From Sambucus nigra (Eukaryota > Streptophyta > Magnoliopsida > Dipsacales > Adoxaceae): a stretch of 64,000 bases of DNA. The position numbers were made by a program, and so were the translations under genes. The notes under the pieces were generated by a model that saw nothing but the letters and a program-made list of their open reading frames with translations, did not search any database and was not told the origin of the DNA. Shown piece by piece: positions 32,964 through 43,709 of the stretch (the first letter of the stretch is position 1; the number at the start of each line of letters is the position of its first letter). The stretch spans positions 151,261,741 to 151,325,740 of the forward strand of contig OX422221.1 of NCBI GenBank assembly GCA_949130495.1. The letters are read 5' to 3'.

Positions 32964-34898
32964 CTAGTCTGAGTTCGAAGTTGATGATCCTTCTACATCC
33001 ACAAGTTCTTTTACCAATCGGGGTTGGTCTGAGCTTGTGTTTGTTGATCCTGTAACATCCACGGGTTGATCAGCGAGTAATGTTTGCTCCTCGGGGATAT
33101 CAGAATAAGTAAATTCTGCTATAAAATCTGCTACAGCCTGCACTTTTAGTGATGATCTGGGTTCATACACAATATCATATTCACCGAGATCTATTGCCCA
33201 ATACATTAGTCTCCTTGATTTCTCTGGTTTATGAAGGGCTTGTCGTAACGGCATGTCGGTATACACGACGATAGTATGGGCCTGGAAATATGGCCTCATT
33301 CTTCTACTTGCTTCAATTAATGCCAACGCCAATTTTTCCAACTTCGGGTACCTAATTTCTGCACCTCGGAAAGCCTTACTTGTGTAATAAATTGGCTTCT
33401 GGACTCCATTCTCCAATCTGATCAGTGCTGAGCTGACTACATTATCTGATACTGCCAGATATAAGTACAACTTTTCGCCCATCACTGGTCTGGACAGCAA
33501 TGGAGGTGTTCCCAGATATTTCTTTAAGTCTTGAAAGGCTTTTTCACATTCATCATTCCACTCGAAAGTTTTTCGGAGTGTTTTGAAGAATGGAAGGCAC
33601 CTATCAGTTGCTTGAGATACAAATCTATTGAGCACGGCAACTCGTCCTGTAAGACTTTGTACCTCTTTTTTCGTCGTTGGAGATCGCAACCCTAAAAGAG
33701 CTTTGATCTTTTCTGGATTCGCCTCAATGCCTCGCTGGTTGACGATGTATCCGAGGAACATCCCTTCTCGTACTCCAAATGTACACTTCGTCGGGTTGAG
33801 CTTCATTTGGTATTTATCCAGTTGATCAAAGGTCTGAGCTAAGTCAACTAGATGATCAGCAGCTTTCTTGCTCTTTGTCAGCATATCATCGACATAGACT
33901 TCCATGTTGCAACTGATTTGTTCGGTGAAAACCTTGTTCATCAGCCGCTGGCATATCGCTCCTGCATTTTTCAAACCAAAAGGCATAACATTATAGCAAT
34001 AAGTTCCCCTAGGGGTAATAAAAGAAGTACTTTCCCTGTCTTTAGGTTTCATTTTGATCTGGTTGTAGCCGGAGTAAGCATCCATGAAGCTGAGCAGCTC
34101 GTGTCCCGAGGTAGCATCCACTAATTGATCAATTCTGGGCAATGGAAAATGATCCTTGTGGAACTCGTAATATTTATCCCTGTTCCTCGCATCGGGGTCT
34201 GACCTTAGTTTCTTCGGCCACTTTACCTCCTCGCTATTATTGATTTCTTCCAAGACATGATTAATACCCATTTTCAAGGGAGTATAATTATCGTATTTCT
34301 TCAGGACTTCCCATGACGACTTATTATTTCTGGAACGCTTGTCACTGCCATTGCCCTTATGCTCTTTATTCTTAGACTTGTCGACTTCCACCTTGGTGTC
34401 TTTATCCATATTCTTTTTTGCAGCCATAGCCTCCTCGGCATTCATGATTTTGGCCGCTTTTGCCATCAACTCTGACATAGTTTTAGGTGGATCTTTCGGC
34501 AAAGTGTAATATAACTTATTAGGCAACAAACCACTCATCAAGTCGGTGATTGCTGTCTTTTCCTCATAATCTATGACTTCCAGTTTCTCGTTATTGAAAT
34601 GAGTTATGTAATCTCTAGTGCTTTCACCAGATTTTTGTCTAACACTTAACAAGTGTGCTACTCTTTTTACTGGCTTTGCTCCAAAACAGAAATTGCCGAT
34701 GAACAACTCGGTCAATTGAAAGAAAGTTGAAATCTTACCTCGAGGAAGATTGTTGTACCATATTTGGGCAGATCCGGTAAGAGTTCCCGAGAATGCCCTA
34801 CATCTTATCTCGTCGGGGACAGCATAGATGTCGGCAGCAGCTTGATATTGCTGTATGTGAAGAACAGGATCTGTCTTTCCATCGTATTTGGGGGTCAC
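32964..34898 (-). pseudogene. gag-RT fusion of element D with internal deletion
   Basis: 644 codons in one frame (first codon GTG, so the frame is a continuation). Residues 1-250 are gag capsid (GSAQIWYNNLPRG, FFQLTELFIGNF), ending with the pre-knuckle stretch RDKYYEFHKD. The next residues are HFPLPRIDQLVDATSGH, which belong to the RT palm. The gag zinc knuckle, the protease and the RT finger motifs are therefore missing, yet the frame is kept. The RT palm (FMDAYSGYNQI, VMPFGLKNAG, EVYVDDMLTKS) and a first RNase H (PIYYTSKAF, VVYTDMPLRQAL, VADFIAEF) follow. A TAG, probably a former CAG, ends it. Confidence 0.85.
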
Positions 34899-34994
34899 TA
34901 CAGGGGCTTTAAATTTTGACGGTGTTGGAAAATTTACAATGGCCTGGACAAAAGGTATCCCTTGAACAAAAGTTCGTTGTAGGGGATTCTTCGC

Positions 34995-35654
34995 CTAAGC
35001 CATTTCTCCCAATCTATCTTCCAACCGCTGAAGAGATCCTTTCCACGCTTCATTTCCTTCCTCGGGCCTATTGGTTCGAGCAATTGATCGTTCTGAGGTA
35101 GCTTCTTGAGATCTATCTTGACGAGCAACTGGTCGTGACTGTGCTGATCCTTCTCTTAGGTCTGATGGTTGTCGAAAACTCCTCGACATGGTCTTAGGTG
35201 GACTCCTATTCCTCCTAGGGCCTAATCGGCTGAAAGGAGAGGCCCTACTTAACCTTTCCAATGCGCTGGCCCTTTCTGGGGAAAGGGCGACACGTTGTTC
35301 AGTATCTGTAACCCGTATTGACGAAGTTTGCCCAGGTTGATAAGAGAAATCATCAGATTCCTCATTACGATGTGATTCAGTATGCCTGGATCGCGAAGAA
35401 AGTAAATAGGTTTGCCTCTGACCACTTCGATGCCCTAACTGTGCAGGTGCGCCGCCATGAAGAGTTTGTATGAGTTGCCGCATCGTATCTTGCATGGCGG
35501 TTTGTCCTTGAACCAGATTTGTCATGATCCCGGCCAGATCTGGAGGTGCAGAGGTATTTGGAAGATTTCCAGCATTTCCAGCATTTCGATTGCTAGATTC
35601 TGGGTTATCCACCATTGGTGATGAATGATTTTTGGTGAAAAACGATAATAACAA
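34995..35654 (-). pseudogene. N-terminal gag of element D
   Basis: 220 codons in the same phase as the following gag frame, separated only by one TAG that probably replaced CAG. The sequence is Ser/Arg/Gln-rich and low in structure, with SPERASALERLSRASPFSR and LQRLEDRLGEM stretches, typical of the poorly conserved front of plant gypsy gag proteins. The ATG at 35654 is possible, but MVDNPES at about 35615 would also serve. Confidence 0.7.
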
Positions 35655-35658
35655 ATCG

Positions 35659-35676
35659 TTCCCACAGACGGCGTCA
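35659..35676 (-). promoter_or_regulatory. primer binding site of element D
   Basis: Minus-strand TGACGCCGTCTGTGGGAA three bases inside the 5' LTR. The related plant gypsy form starts TGGCGCC, so this copy carries one G-to-A change. Confidence 0.7.
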
Positions 35677-35679
35677 ATC

Positions 35680-36263
35680 TGTTGATGTAAAAAATTAGAT
35701 TACTCTAATTATTCAATCACAGATAAATAAATGAGACAAAGATTTTTAAAGTGGTTCAGCCTTATAAGAATGGCCTACGTCCACTGTTATGTTATTGCTG
35801 AGTGTTATTGGAATTCTCGATTACATGTGATACCAAGAAATTCTGGTCCCCATTGAATGAGGGTGATACAAGGTATTTATAGCCTTTTAAGATGTACATG
35901 AAAGGGTGTTACATTAAATGATACACATATGAAAGGGTAATTCATTTAATGTTCTTCAAACGTGCGCGTCAAGATGATAAGCATTCAATGAATAGTTAAA
36001 CTGTTGATTATTTGGCAATTAATGCTGTGATCGAGGTGCAGCTCGAACCGCCTTAGTTGCTCGTCGTCTAAGAGTTCCTTGGAGCATTGGAGTTCCTCGG
36101 AAGGTAAGAGTACCTCGGAGGGTTGTTCCTCAGAGTATACTTGTTGCTCGGAGTGAGTATGTTGGTCGGGGAAACAATCTTCCTCGTTGCTATTGTGCCA
36201 CGTAGATTGATACGTGTCTTCTTATTATTCATCCACATCAGCATACTAATTTTGGTATCAACA
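35680..36263 (-). repeat. 5' LTR of element D
   Basis: Same length and ends as the left copy. It carries a minus-strand TATA-like CTATAAAT at 35875-35882, the expected promoter for D's gag-pol RNA. Confidence 0.95.
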
Positions 36264-36268
36264 GTAGT

Positions 36269-37163
36269 TTTCTCTAAAAATCTCTATAAGTATTAAGGCA
36301 AGCAAAGAGACGAAGATGAAAAAGTGACTAAGTGTTGGGAATTAGTCGTTTGAAATCAAGTGGACATTTGAGTTTCCCACAGAGGCACGTGCCAGGCTGT
36401 CAAAATGATTGCAATTAGAAAAGACATGCTAACGTCAATAATGAGGTGACATTTGTAAAAAGGTGTATTGCTTTAAGGAGAAGTTAAGTTTTAGCGCCAA
36501 ATATTTTGAACCATATATAGTCCCCACGGTAAAAACATAAACTAAGATAAAACGGGTTGAAGAGGCATGGTAGATAATTTCAACGCTTGAGTAAAGGCTC
36601 CACATAGCACCGTTCAAAAAGTTCACCATATACCCTCGCCACAAGCCCGATCGGAGTTGCTTCTAGCTTAGGTACATCGAGGATAATTTTACTTTTTGAA
36701 CAAGTTAAAACGGCGAAGAATAACGAATAAGTTCAAACGATGAGAACTCGTTCCACCAGGGGCAGTCCTAACGATAAGGTTCACTCAGTGGCGTAACGAA
36801 AAAAATGTAAATAGGTGAGAATCTAAATTTTGAATAGCTAGAACGGGTAATCAACAGTTTCCTTAGATATTTCAGGGGAATTCCAATAGCCGGCAAAGAA
36901 GGCAGAACGATTGAGATGTAATGAAAGAAAAAAGTAGAGATGTCCTCATGCCATTAGCTGAGACTTTACAAAGCTTTGGTTCAGGTGCATCGGGGATAAT
37001 TTTACTTTTTTCTGGAAGAGATAACAACAAAAGTTGCAACGAAGACAAAGATGGAAGAATTTTTTTCTCATAAAAAGAAGGTGCATCAAATTGAGAAGTT
37101 TCCGTGCACACATTTCTTATTATCACAAAAAATCTTTCCATGAAGGGGAAAATTTAGGGGGGG
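36269..37163 (+). other. remaining 3' part of element A with polypurine tract
   Basis: Continues A after element D. No coding frame is convincing. The tract TTTAGGGGGGG at 37153-37163 lies in front of A's 3' LTR. A minus-strand TATA-like motif at about 36512-36519 may have served A's antisense gene. Confidence 0.55.
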
Positions 37164-38161
37164 TTTCAAGATAATCATTAAATTAGAGAGAGCCTACCCA
37201 GTTAACAAATGGTACTCAAGGGAAGGAAGCATCATAAAGGCAGCGTGACAGCTGACCATGGCAGCTCAGTGAGGAGATGGGTCGAGAAATCTCATCCTTT
37301 ATCTTCTTTTTCTTACTTAGTTAAATTGTACCCGTAACATTATTTGTAATGTTGTAAAGATTGTTCTATATAGTGTGAGGATAAATGGTACTCGCGAGAG
37401 ACCAGGTCTGGGAGGTCCTAGGAGAGCGTACATGCTCTATCGAATGACCTCACCGTAGGAACTTCAGAAGGACTTGGTTTGGATGATTGATAAGTAAGAC
37501 AGCGTCAGGGCTTGCCCTAACCATCTTAGATACACTGAGAGACCTTTCACCGTAGAAGCTTATGCGGAGTATCCTGGAGTTCCATCATATGTTGAGTTTC
37601 GAACCAACTACCCCTCTACCGAATGTCACATCTACTTTAAGTGATGTCATTATCCAGATAAACACTTTCCAATTTGTACTTGAGTAAACCACCATAGTAT
37701 TTGAGGCTGTCAGACAGTTGGTGAGCCACCTCTATGGTGACAGTCCTCTAACGCATAATGGTTAGGAAAAAAGCATGTCTTGACAATTAATGTTTATTAC
37801 GTAGGGCTGGCTAGCCCATCACGCACTTAATGTTTGTGACGTTAAGTATGAGCAAAGCTTTTAATAACTAACAAGAGATCTTTCAGAGGTTGTTGGTGTG
37901 TTGTTTTCTTACCAAGATGTATCTATAGCGCGTACTTCTCTCTCCCTTTGAATGAGTCACTTTTGAGTTTCCTTTATTATTGTTTGAGTTATACATGAGT
38001 GTATTGTGAGTTTAATCTGAGTGTTGATCATCTGTATTATTGTCTGTTCACTTGTATCTATTAAATAATTCTTGGTTTATCGTTTATCACCATACCTATA
38101 TGGGTTATACCTCAACTAGTATTACCATACTCCCAAGCTACAAGGGGACTACCCTATTACA
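37164..38161 (+). repeat. 3' LTR of element A
   Basis: 37545-38161 aligns with 1700-2501 with an internal gap of about 190 bp. The first 380 bp have no partner at the left end. It ends ATTACA; no TG start is clear directly after the polypurine tract. Confidence 0.7.
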
Positions 38162-40150
38162 CAGGTTAACTCAAATTTTGTTGGAGCAAGCATTTTAATC
38201 AAAGCTTGATGTAAGAAAGGGACCAAAGAATGCATGAAGGGGACATAATGGAAGAGGACATTGTGGCCATGGAAACGGATCTCGGGGAAGAGGAAAAGGT
38301 CAGTCCTACCAAAAATAGAGAAATAAATGTAGCATTATTTCTGATTTTCTTCCATGTTCAATATGTAAAAGAGAAAATCTTGCCACCAAGGATTATTGGT
38401 ATAAAAATAGCAATAGAGACCCAATAAAATGCTTTCGTTGTAAACATTATGACAACATTGAAAAGTATTTTCATCAGAAGCCTAATGAACAAGACAATTT
38501 TCATGATGGAAAAAAAATGTAGTTGAAGAAATCTTATATCTTTCTTGTCGTGCTGAAATGAATGATGAAGTTGGTATTTTGACAATAGATATTGCAAACA
38601 CATGACAGTAAACAATGATTAATTCATGGATATTGATAAACCAGTGAAGCCACAAGTAAGAATGGGAGATAACAATTAAGTTAAGGTGAAGGGCTTGGTA
38701 CTATTGTGGAGAAGACAGTCATTTAAGAAATTTATATATGATGCCATGTATGTACATGGGTTGGCCCAAAATTTATTAAGTATGGGCCAGTTGATGAGAA
38801 AGGGGTGTATACTATTTTTTGGGATGGTGAATGTATGAATTGTGATTAAAAAAAAAGTATGAAGAAGGTTTTCTCTGTTAAAATGATAGCAAATAAAATG
38901 TTTCATGTCTTATTTTCTGAGCTTGGATTAAAGGCATTTAAGGCATATGTTGAAGAGTCCATGCTATAGCATAAAAGATATGCTCATTTAATTTTTGATG
39001 GGTTGAGTTTAATGCATAAACAAAACATGGCAAATTGTTTTCCATTAGTGAAACATGGTGATAAAGTATGTGAAGCAGGCATATTTGGCAAGCATCATCG
39101 TGAACCATTTCCAGTTGGAAAGTCTTGACGTGCAAACAAGCCTTTGATGCTTATACATGTTGATGTTTGTGGCCCAATGAAAACATTGTCATTAGGTGGA
39201 AACATATATTTTGTCATATTTGTTGATGATTATACCAGGATGACATGGTTGTATCCTATGAAAGAAAAATCTAAAGTTCTTTCCATATTCAAGACTTGTA
39301 AATCACTTGTAGAAAATCAATGTGGCAATTCCATTATTATTTTATGTACCGACTATGGTGGTGATTTTTTATCCTAAGAATTTAATATGTACTGTAGTGA
39401 CATGGGAATCCAAAGCCAATCGATAGAAAGCTACACACCTAAGAATAATGGCATGGCCAAGCGCAAAAACAGAACCATAATTAAAGCATCCAAGATTATG
39501 CTAAAAGATAAGGGACTCCCATATGAATATTTGGGTGAAGCTGTTGTAACGACAATTTACTTGATTAATCAGTTTCTTACAACTACAGTCCATAGAGTAA
39601 CACGATGTGAAGTTTGGTGTGGAGAAAAGCGCAATGTAAGTCATTTGAGGACTTTTGGCTCTATAGCATATGCATTTATACCATTTAAAAAAAAGGATAA
39701 AGTTAGATGACAAAAAAAAGGCATTTTCATAGGCTATAGTGTTGAAACAAAGGGCTATAGACTATAAAAAAAATTGATCGTAAGTCATGATATGATATTT
39801 GATAAGAATAAAGCAGTGGACTGGAAAACTGATGGAATAACTCCTATCGGTGTTGAAGAAGAAAATATAGGGGCTGATCCAGGTATAGTAGAAATCCCTT
39901 CACAAGATTCTAACGAATCAACCTGTTCGATTAATGATTCCCTTCCTACAAAGGTAAGAAGTCTTGCTGATATTTATGTTGATCGTCAATTTGCATGTTT
40001 TGTTGTGGAGCATACTTATTTTAAAGATTTCGTAACTAAGAAGGAATGGTGCAATGTAATGGTTACAGAGACTGAAGTTATAGGGAACAACAAGACTAGG
40101 AAGTTAATGGAGTTGCCTCTCAGAAAAAGAAAAGAAGTTATTACGCTTAA
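38162..40150 (+). pseudogene. gag and integrase of a decayed Ty1/copia element (F), left part
   Basis: After a Gly/Arg-rich gag end with a damaged CX2C knuckle (FRCKHYDNIEKYFH near 38432), the integrase core is clear. LIHVDVCGPMKT at 39149 has the first Asp and ILCTDYGGDF at 39337 the second. NNGMAKRKNRTIIKA at 39439 has Lys where the catalytic Glu of the usual MAERKN would be, so activity is lost. The C-terminal part (VSHLRTFGSIAYAFIP, IFIGYSVETKGYR) follows with stops. 39774-40150 leads toward the RT and ends inside a Leu-Lys-Trp motif where another transposon was inserted. Confidence 0.75.
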
Positions 40151-41030
40151 GGGTCCGTTTAGTTCGTGGTGAAATATTTTTCACCGCGTTAAAATATAAT
40201 TCACCTAGATAAAATATTTGTTTGGTTGGTCATTTAACACGGTGAAATAAAATGAATATGGTGAAAAGTGAGGTGAAACTTTAACCATTTTAAACCATGG
40301 GTAAAGTGAATAATTTAACAGGTGAAAATAATGAAATTTATCTTATTATCAAAGTAACCTTTCTTATTTCCACTTACAACTATCACACATTCATTTCTCC
40401 CTCTCAATTAGTATGATCATCAAATATTCATTTAAAAAAATAATTTTTTTCTAAATTTGATTTTTTATTTAAAAAACATTAAAAAAATTAAAAAAATTAA
40501 AAAATTAAAAAATTAAAATTTTTAAAAATAAATAAAAAATAGAATAGCTATTCTTACGCCCTCTATATCTTTCTCCACACCCTTTTCAATATTTAAATAC
40601 TAAAAGATCAAAAGACCCTCTATGCATATATAATTTGAGCAAATATAATCTTTTGCCCAAAAATCTGTTACTTTAAAAAAAAGGTAATATTATGAAAAAA
40701 CTAAAACATAATATTTTGAAAATAAAAATCCTAATATTCTAGAAAATTAAAATTTTAATATTCTGAAAATATAAAAATTATAAAAGTTATTTTTTCATTT
40801 AAAAAACATTATGTTATTTATAAAAAAAACATATTACTTTTTATTTAAATGGACGTTGATAAAAAAACTGTTTCGTTATTTATTTTAAAAAATGGACATT
40901 CTTTTTATCATTTCTAGTTAAAAAATTGTTTCTTTTATTTATTTAAAAAAATGGTTTCGTTATTTATTTTTCAGTTAAAAACTGTTTTTTTTTCTATTTT
41001 AAAAATAATATTTTTACTATACAAAAAAAT

Positions 41031-41168
41031 GGTCCGCGTCAGCGGTATGTATAGGTAGTTCGACCACTTATACATACCGTTGGCACGGACCAACATATTA
41101 GACAAAAATGCTCCACGCCAGCGGTATGTATGGGTGGTCGGACCGCCTATAGATACCGCTGCCGCAGA
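41031..41168. repeat. two successive imperfect palindromes inside the PIF-like element
   Basis: 41031-41091 folds with arms GGTCCGCGTCAGCGGTATG and the partner ending CACGGACC. 41110-41168 is a diverged second copy with the same AGCGGTATGTATRGG core. The pair forms a direct repeat of hairpins about 78 bp apart. Confidence 0.75.
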
Positions 41169-41629
41169 CAATATTTTTTCAAAATATTAAAAAGATTATT
41201 TTTAATATAGTACAAAAAAAAAGTTTTTAACCAAAAATAAAATTTGTAAATAAAAAATAAAAGACTTTTTAAGAAAATAGTTTCTTAAGAAAAATAAATT
41301 TTACGTTTTATATATAGTTTTTTAATAAAACAAATAGATAAGATTTTACGTTTTATAAACAGTTTTTTTTATTATTACTTATCAAAATTAATTTTTTTTA
41401 ATGAAAATATAATTTTTTTTGTTTTTATCAAATGTATTTATTTTAGTTGGAGGTGAAAAAATTGGACATTTAGATTTTATAAATTTAAGGGCACAATTGT
41501 CATTTATTATTCAAATGGTGTGGGGGAACATATAGAGGGTGTCAGAATATCTATTCCCATAAAAAAAAAATACAAAAAATGAATATTTGTTTGGAGCATG
41601 GTAATGTGTTGGGAATTTAATTACTAATT

Positions 41630-41950
41630 GGGACGGTTTCATAGTTGGGAACTATTTTTTTTAATTCTTTTAATTGGAACACTTTTTTTTCATAGTTGGG
41701 ACTTTTTCTTTTTAATTGGAATGTTTTTTTTCAATGTTGAAAACTTTTCTTTTAATTGGGACTGTTTTTTCATTGTTGAGAACTTTTTTTTATTGTGGAC
41801 TACTGTTTTTATAGTTGACTCTTTTTTTTTAATTGTGGTTGTTTTTTTTACAAATGACAGTTTTTTTTCATTGTTGGATTTTTTTTTTAAATTGGGACTG
41901 CTTTCTTTTTTAATAAGGACTTTATTTTTAATTGTTACTGTTTTTTTACT
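41630..41950 (+). repeat. low-complexity T-run array in the PIF-like element
   Basis: Irregular alternation of T(6-9) with AATTGGGACT, ATTGTTG and similar short words, about 20-25 bp apart. It gives a Phe/Leu-rich open frame (41628-41966) that I regard as a by-product of the repeat. Confidence 0.6.
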
Positions 41951-42293
41951 TATTTGTCTTGCGTAGCCAAATATGACTAGTTGTGTGGGGGGTGATTATG
42001 TCAAATTTTATTTTGAGATAAATGCATATTTTTTAATGGGCATTGACACTTGTGTGATGAAAATCAAAATAGTTCTATGCATTTGAAGTATGAGGGTAAT
42101 ATGGTCATTTTATTTTTTCACCATATTAATCGTGACCATCCAAACAACAAATGGTGAAAAAGTTAAAATTTTCACCTAGTGAAAACTCGACCATCCAAAC
42201 GGAGATGGTGAAAACAAAATCACCGCACTAATAATTTACCTTTTACTTTTAACATGGTGAAAAGTATTTCACCACGAACCAAACGGACCCTAA

Positions 42294-42483
42294 GTGGATA
42301 TAAAAAATGAAGTTAAATTTTGTTAGGTCACTACAAAGGCACAAATCAAGATTGGTTATGAAAGGATATGCGTAACAATAAGGTATATAATTTTTCAAAA
42401 CTTTCACACCACTTTCTAGAATTGACGCCATTAGAATTGTATTGGTTGTAGATGTTAAAAAGAGTTTGTAAGTTTGTATGCAC
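42294..42483 (+). pseudogene. copia element F, reverse transcriptase part right of the PIF insertion
   Basis: With several stops the translation reads HKSRLVMKGYA, then FFKTFTPLSRIDAIRIVLVV. These are the copia RT motifs usually seen as [11 protein letters not shown] and FAPVARIETIR. It continues the Leu-Lys-Trp reading broken at 40150. The element stops near 42483. Confidence 0.7.
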
Positions 42484-42567
42484 ATTTAATATTGCTTATA
42501 AGATTTTAATTAATTGATACAATCCGACGAGTGGGGATTCACATGATTCGGGTACGCTTAAGGGTAT

Positions 42568-42925
<358 letters not shown>

Positions 42926-43419
42926 GGAACTCCTATGGATTTATCGATAAACGCACGAGAAAGTTTCCGAAAGTAGATGACTTTATGTGGTTGTTACAAG
43001 ACTTGTATAAATGTATAACTGATAAAAAATCTAGTAAGAAGCCTAAAAAGGAAAACTAAACACAAATAAAAAACCAAGAGGCTATAACAATTAACTTTTA
43101 AAATACATTCATATTTAAATAGAAGATAGAAATGACAACAAATTGGAAGAGGACCTACAAACACAAATTGTTTATTATCATCCCATACGAGGGTGGAAAG
43201 CAATGATAATAGAACATAAATACCATGAGGAAATATGCTTTTTCATCTAAAAAATGGAGTTAGGTTTTCGTTAGGTCATGGAAATTTCCCAGCGTCCCAT
43301 AAAATACTTATTGTTTTATCACATTAAGGAGAAATATGTCCCCACTACACTATTTTAGTACGTTTGAAGAGGTTTTTGGCATAAAATTGTTATTAAAGAT
43401 ACTCTTTTTGTATACCCAA

Positions 43420-43477
<58 letters not shown>
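43420..43477. repeat. (GT)n then (AT)n microsatellite
   Basis: About 18 bp of GT followed by about 40 bp of AT, directly left of the MITE. Confidence 0.95.
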
Positions 43478-43480
<3 letters not shown>

Positions 43481-43663
43481 TCTTGCTCTTGTGCGGACTA
43501 GTCCGCATTTTAAGAATACGGACCGGACATGTGTCACCTAGCGGTGAGCCCAGAAAAGAGAGAGAGTGTGCCTATAATTTAGGCGATAATTTCTAGGCGC
43601 ACCGTTAGGTGACACATGTTCGGTCCGCATTCTTAAAATGCGGACTAGTCCACACAGGAGCAT

Positions 43664-43668
<5 letters not shown>
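43478..43668. mobile_element. palindromic MITE inserted in a TA repeat
   Basis: Arms of about 68 bp (43478-43545 and 43600-43668) are inverted copies. Each includes TGCGGACTAGTCCGCA (perfectly palindromic on the left, one change on the right) and ATGTGTCACCTA. The element sits between (TA)n runs, so a TA target duplication is likely but cannot be delimited. The short interior includes a GAGAGA run. Confidence 0.7.

Positions 43669-43709
<41 letters not shown>

Larger units (their letters stand above)
25316..36263 (-). mobile_element. complete Tat-like Ty3/gypsy retrotransposon (element D)
   Basis: 584-bp LTRs (25316-25899 and 35680-36263) are flanked by GTAGT on both sides (25311-25315, 36264-36268). 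Minus-strand order: LTR, primer site, gag, RT, archaeal-type RNase H, integrase, tandem repeats, an antisense spliced gene on the plus strand, polypurine tract, LTR. Gag through integrase lie in one phase, broken only by four in-frame stops. The protease and the start of RT are missing through an in-frame deletion. D is inserted in A's 3' region and is younger than A. Confidence 0.92.
1700..38161 (+). mobile_element. old Tat-like Ty3/gypsy retrotransposon (element A), interrupted by B/C and D
   Basis: A's LTRs are recognised by alignment of 1700-2501 with about 37545-38161. Between them, in order, are a primer binding site (2504), gag (2994), a DGG-type protease (4394), a pre-RT segment broken at 5610 and resumed at 17076, reverse transcriptase, an archaeal-type second RNase H (18484), integrase (19500-20500), tandem repeats, an antisense gene relic and a polypurine tract (37153). 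Two younger insertions, 5620-17075 and 25316-36263, account for about 22 kb, leaving roughly 14 kb of A. The second RNase H and the antisense ORF are features of the Tat lineage. All reading frames are heavily broken. Confidence 0.8.
40151..42290. mobile_element. PIF/Harbinger (Tourist-like) non-autonomous DNA transposon
   Basis: Terminal inverted repeats start GGGTCCGTTTAGTTCGTGG on the left and GGGTCCGTTTGGTTCGTGG on the right (reverse complement), and further TTTTCACC blocks are shared. The flanking TAA (40148-40150 and 42291-42293) is the 3-bp duplication expected for this superfamily. The interior is AT-rich and has no transposase. It holds two similar palindromes (41031-41168) and a T-run/GGGACT low-complexity zone (41630-41950). 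The insertion splits the copia RT. Confidence 0.85.

Noticed and set aside
41628..41966. Phe/Leu-rich hydrophobic frame that could look like a membrane protein
   Set aside because: Produced by T-run low-complexity sequence inside the PIF-like element.
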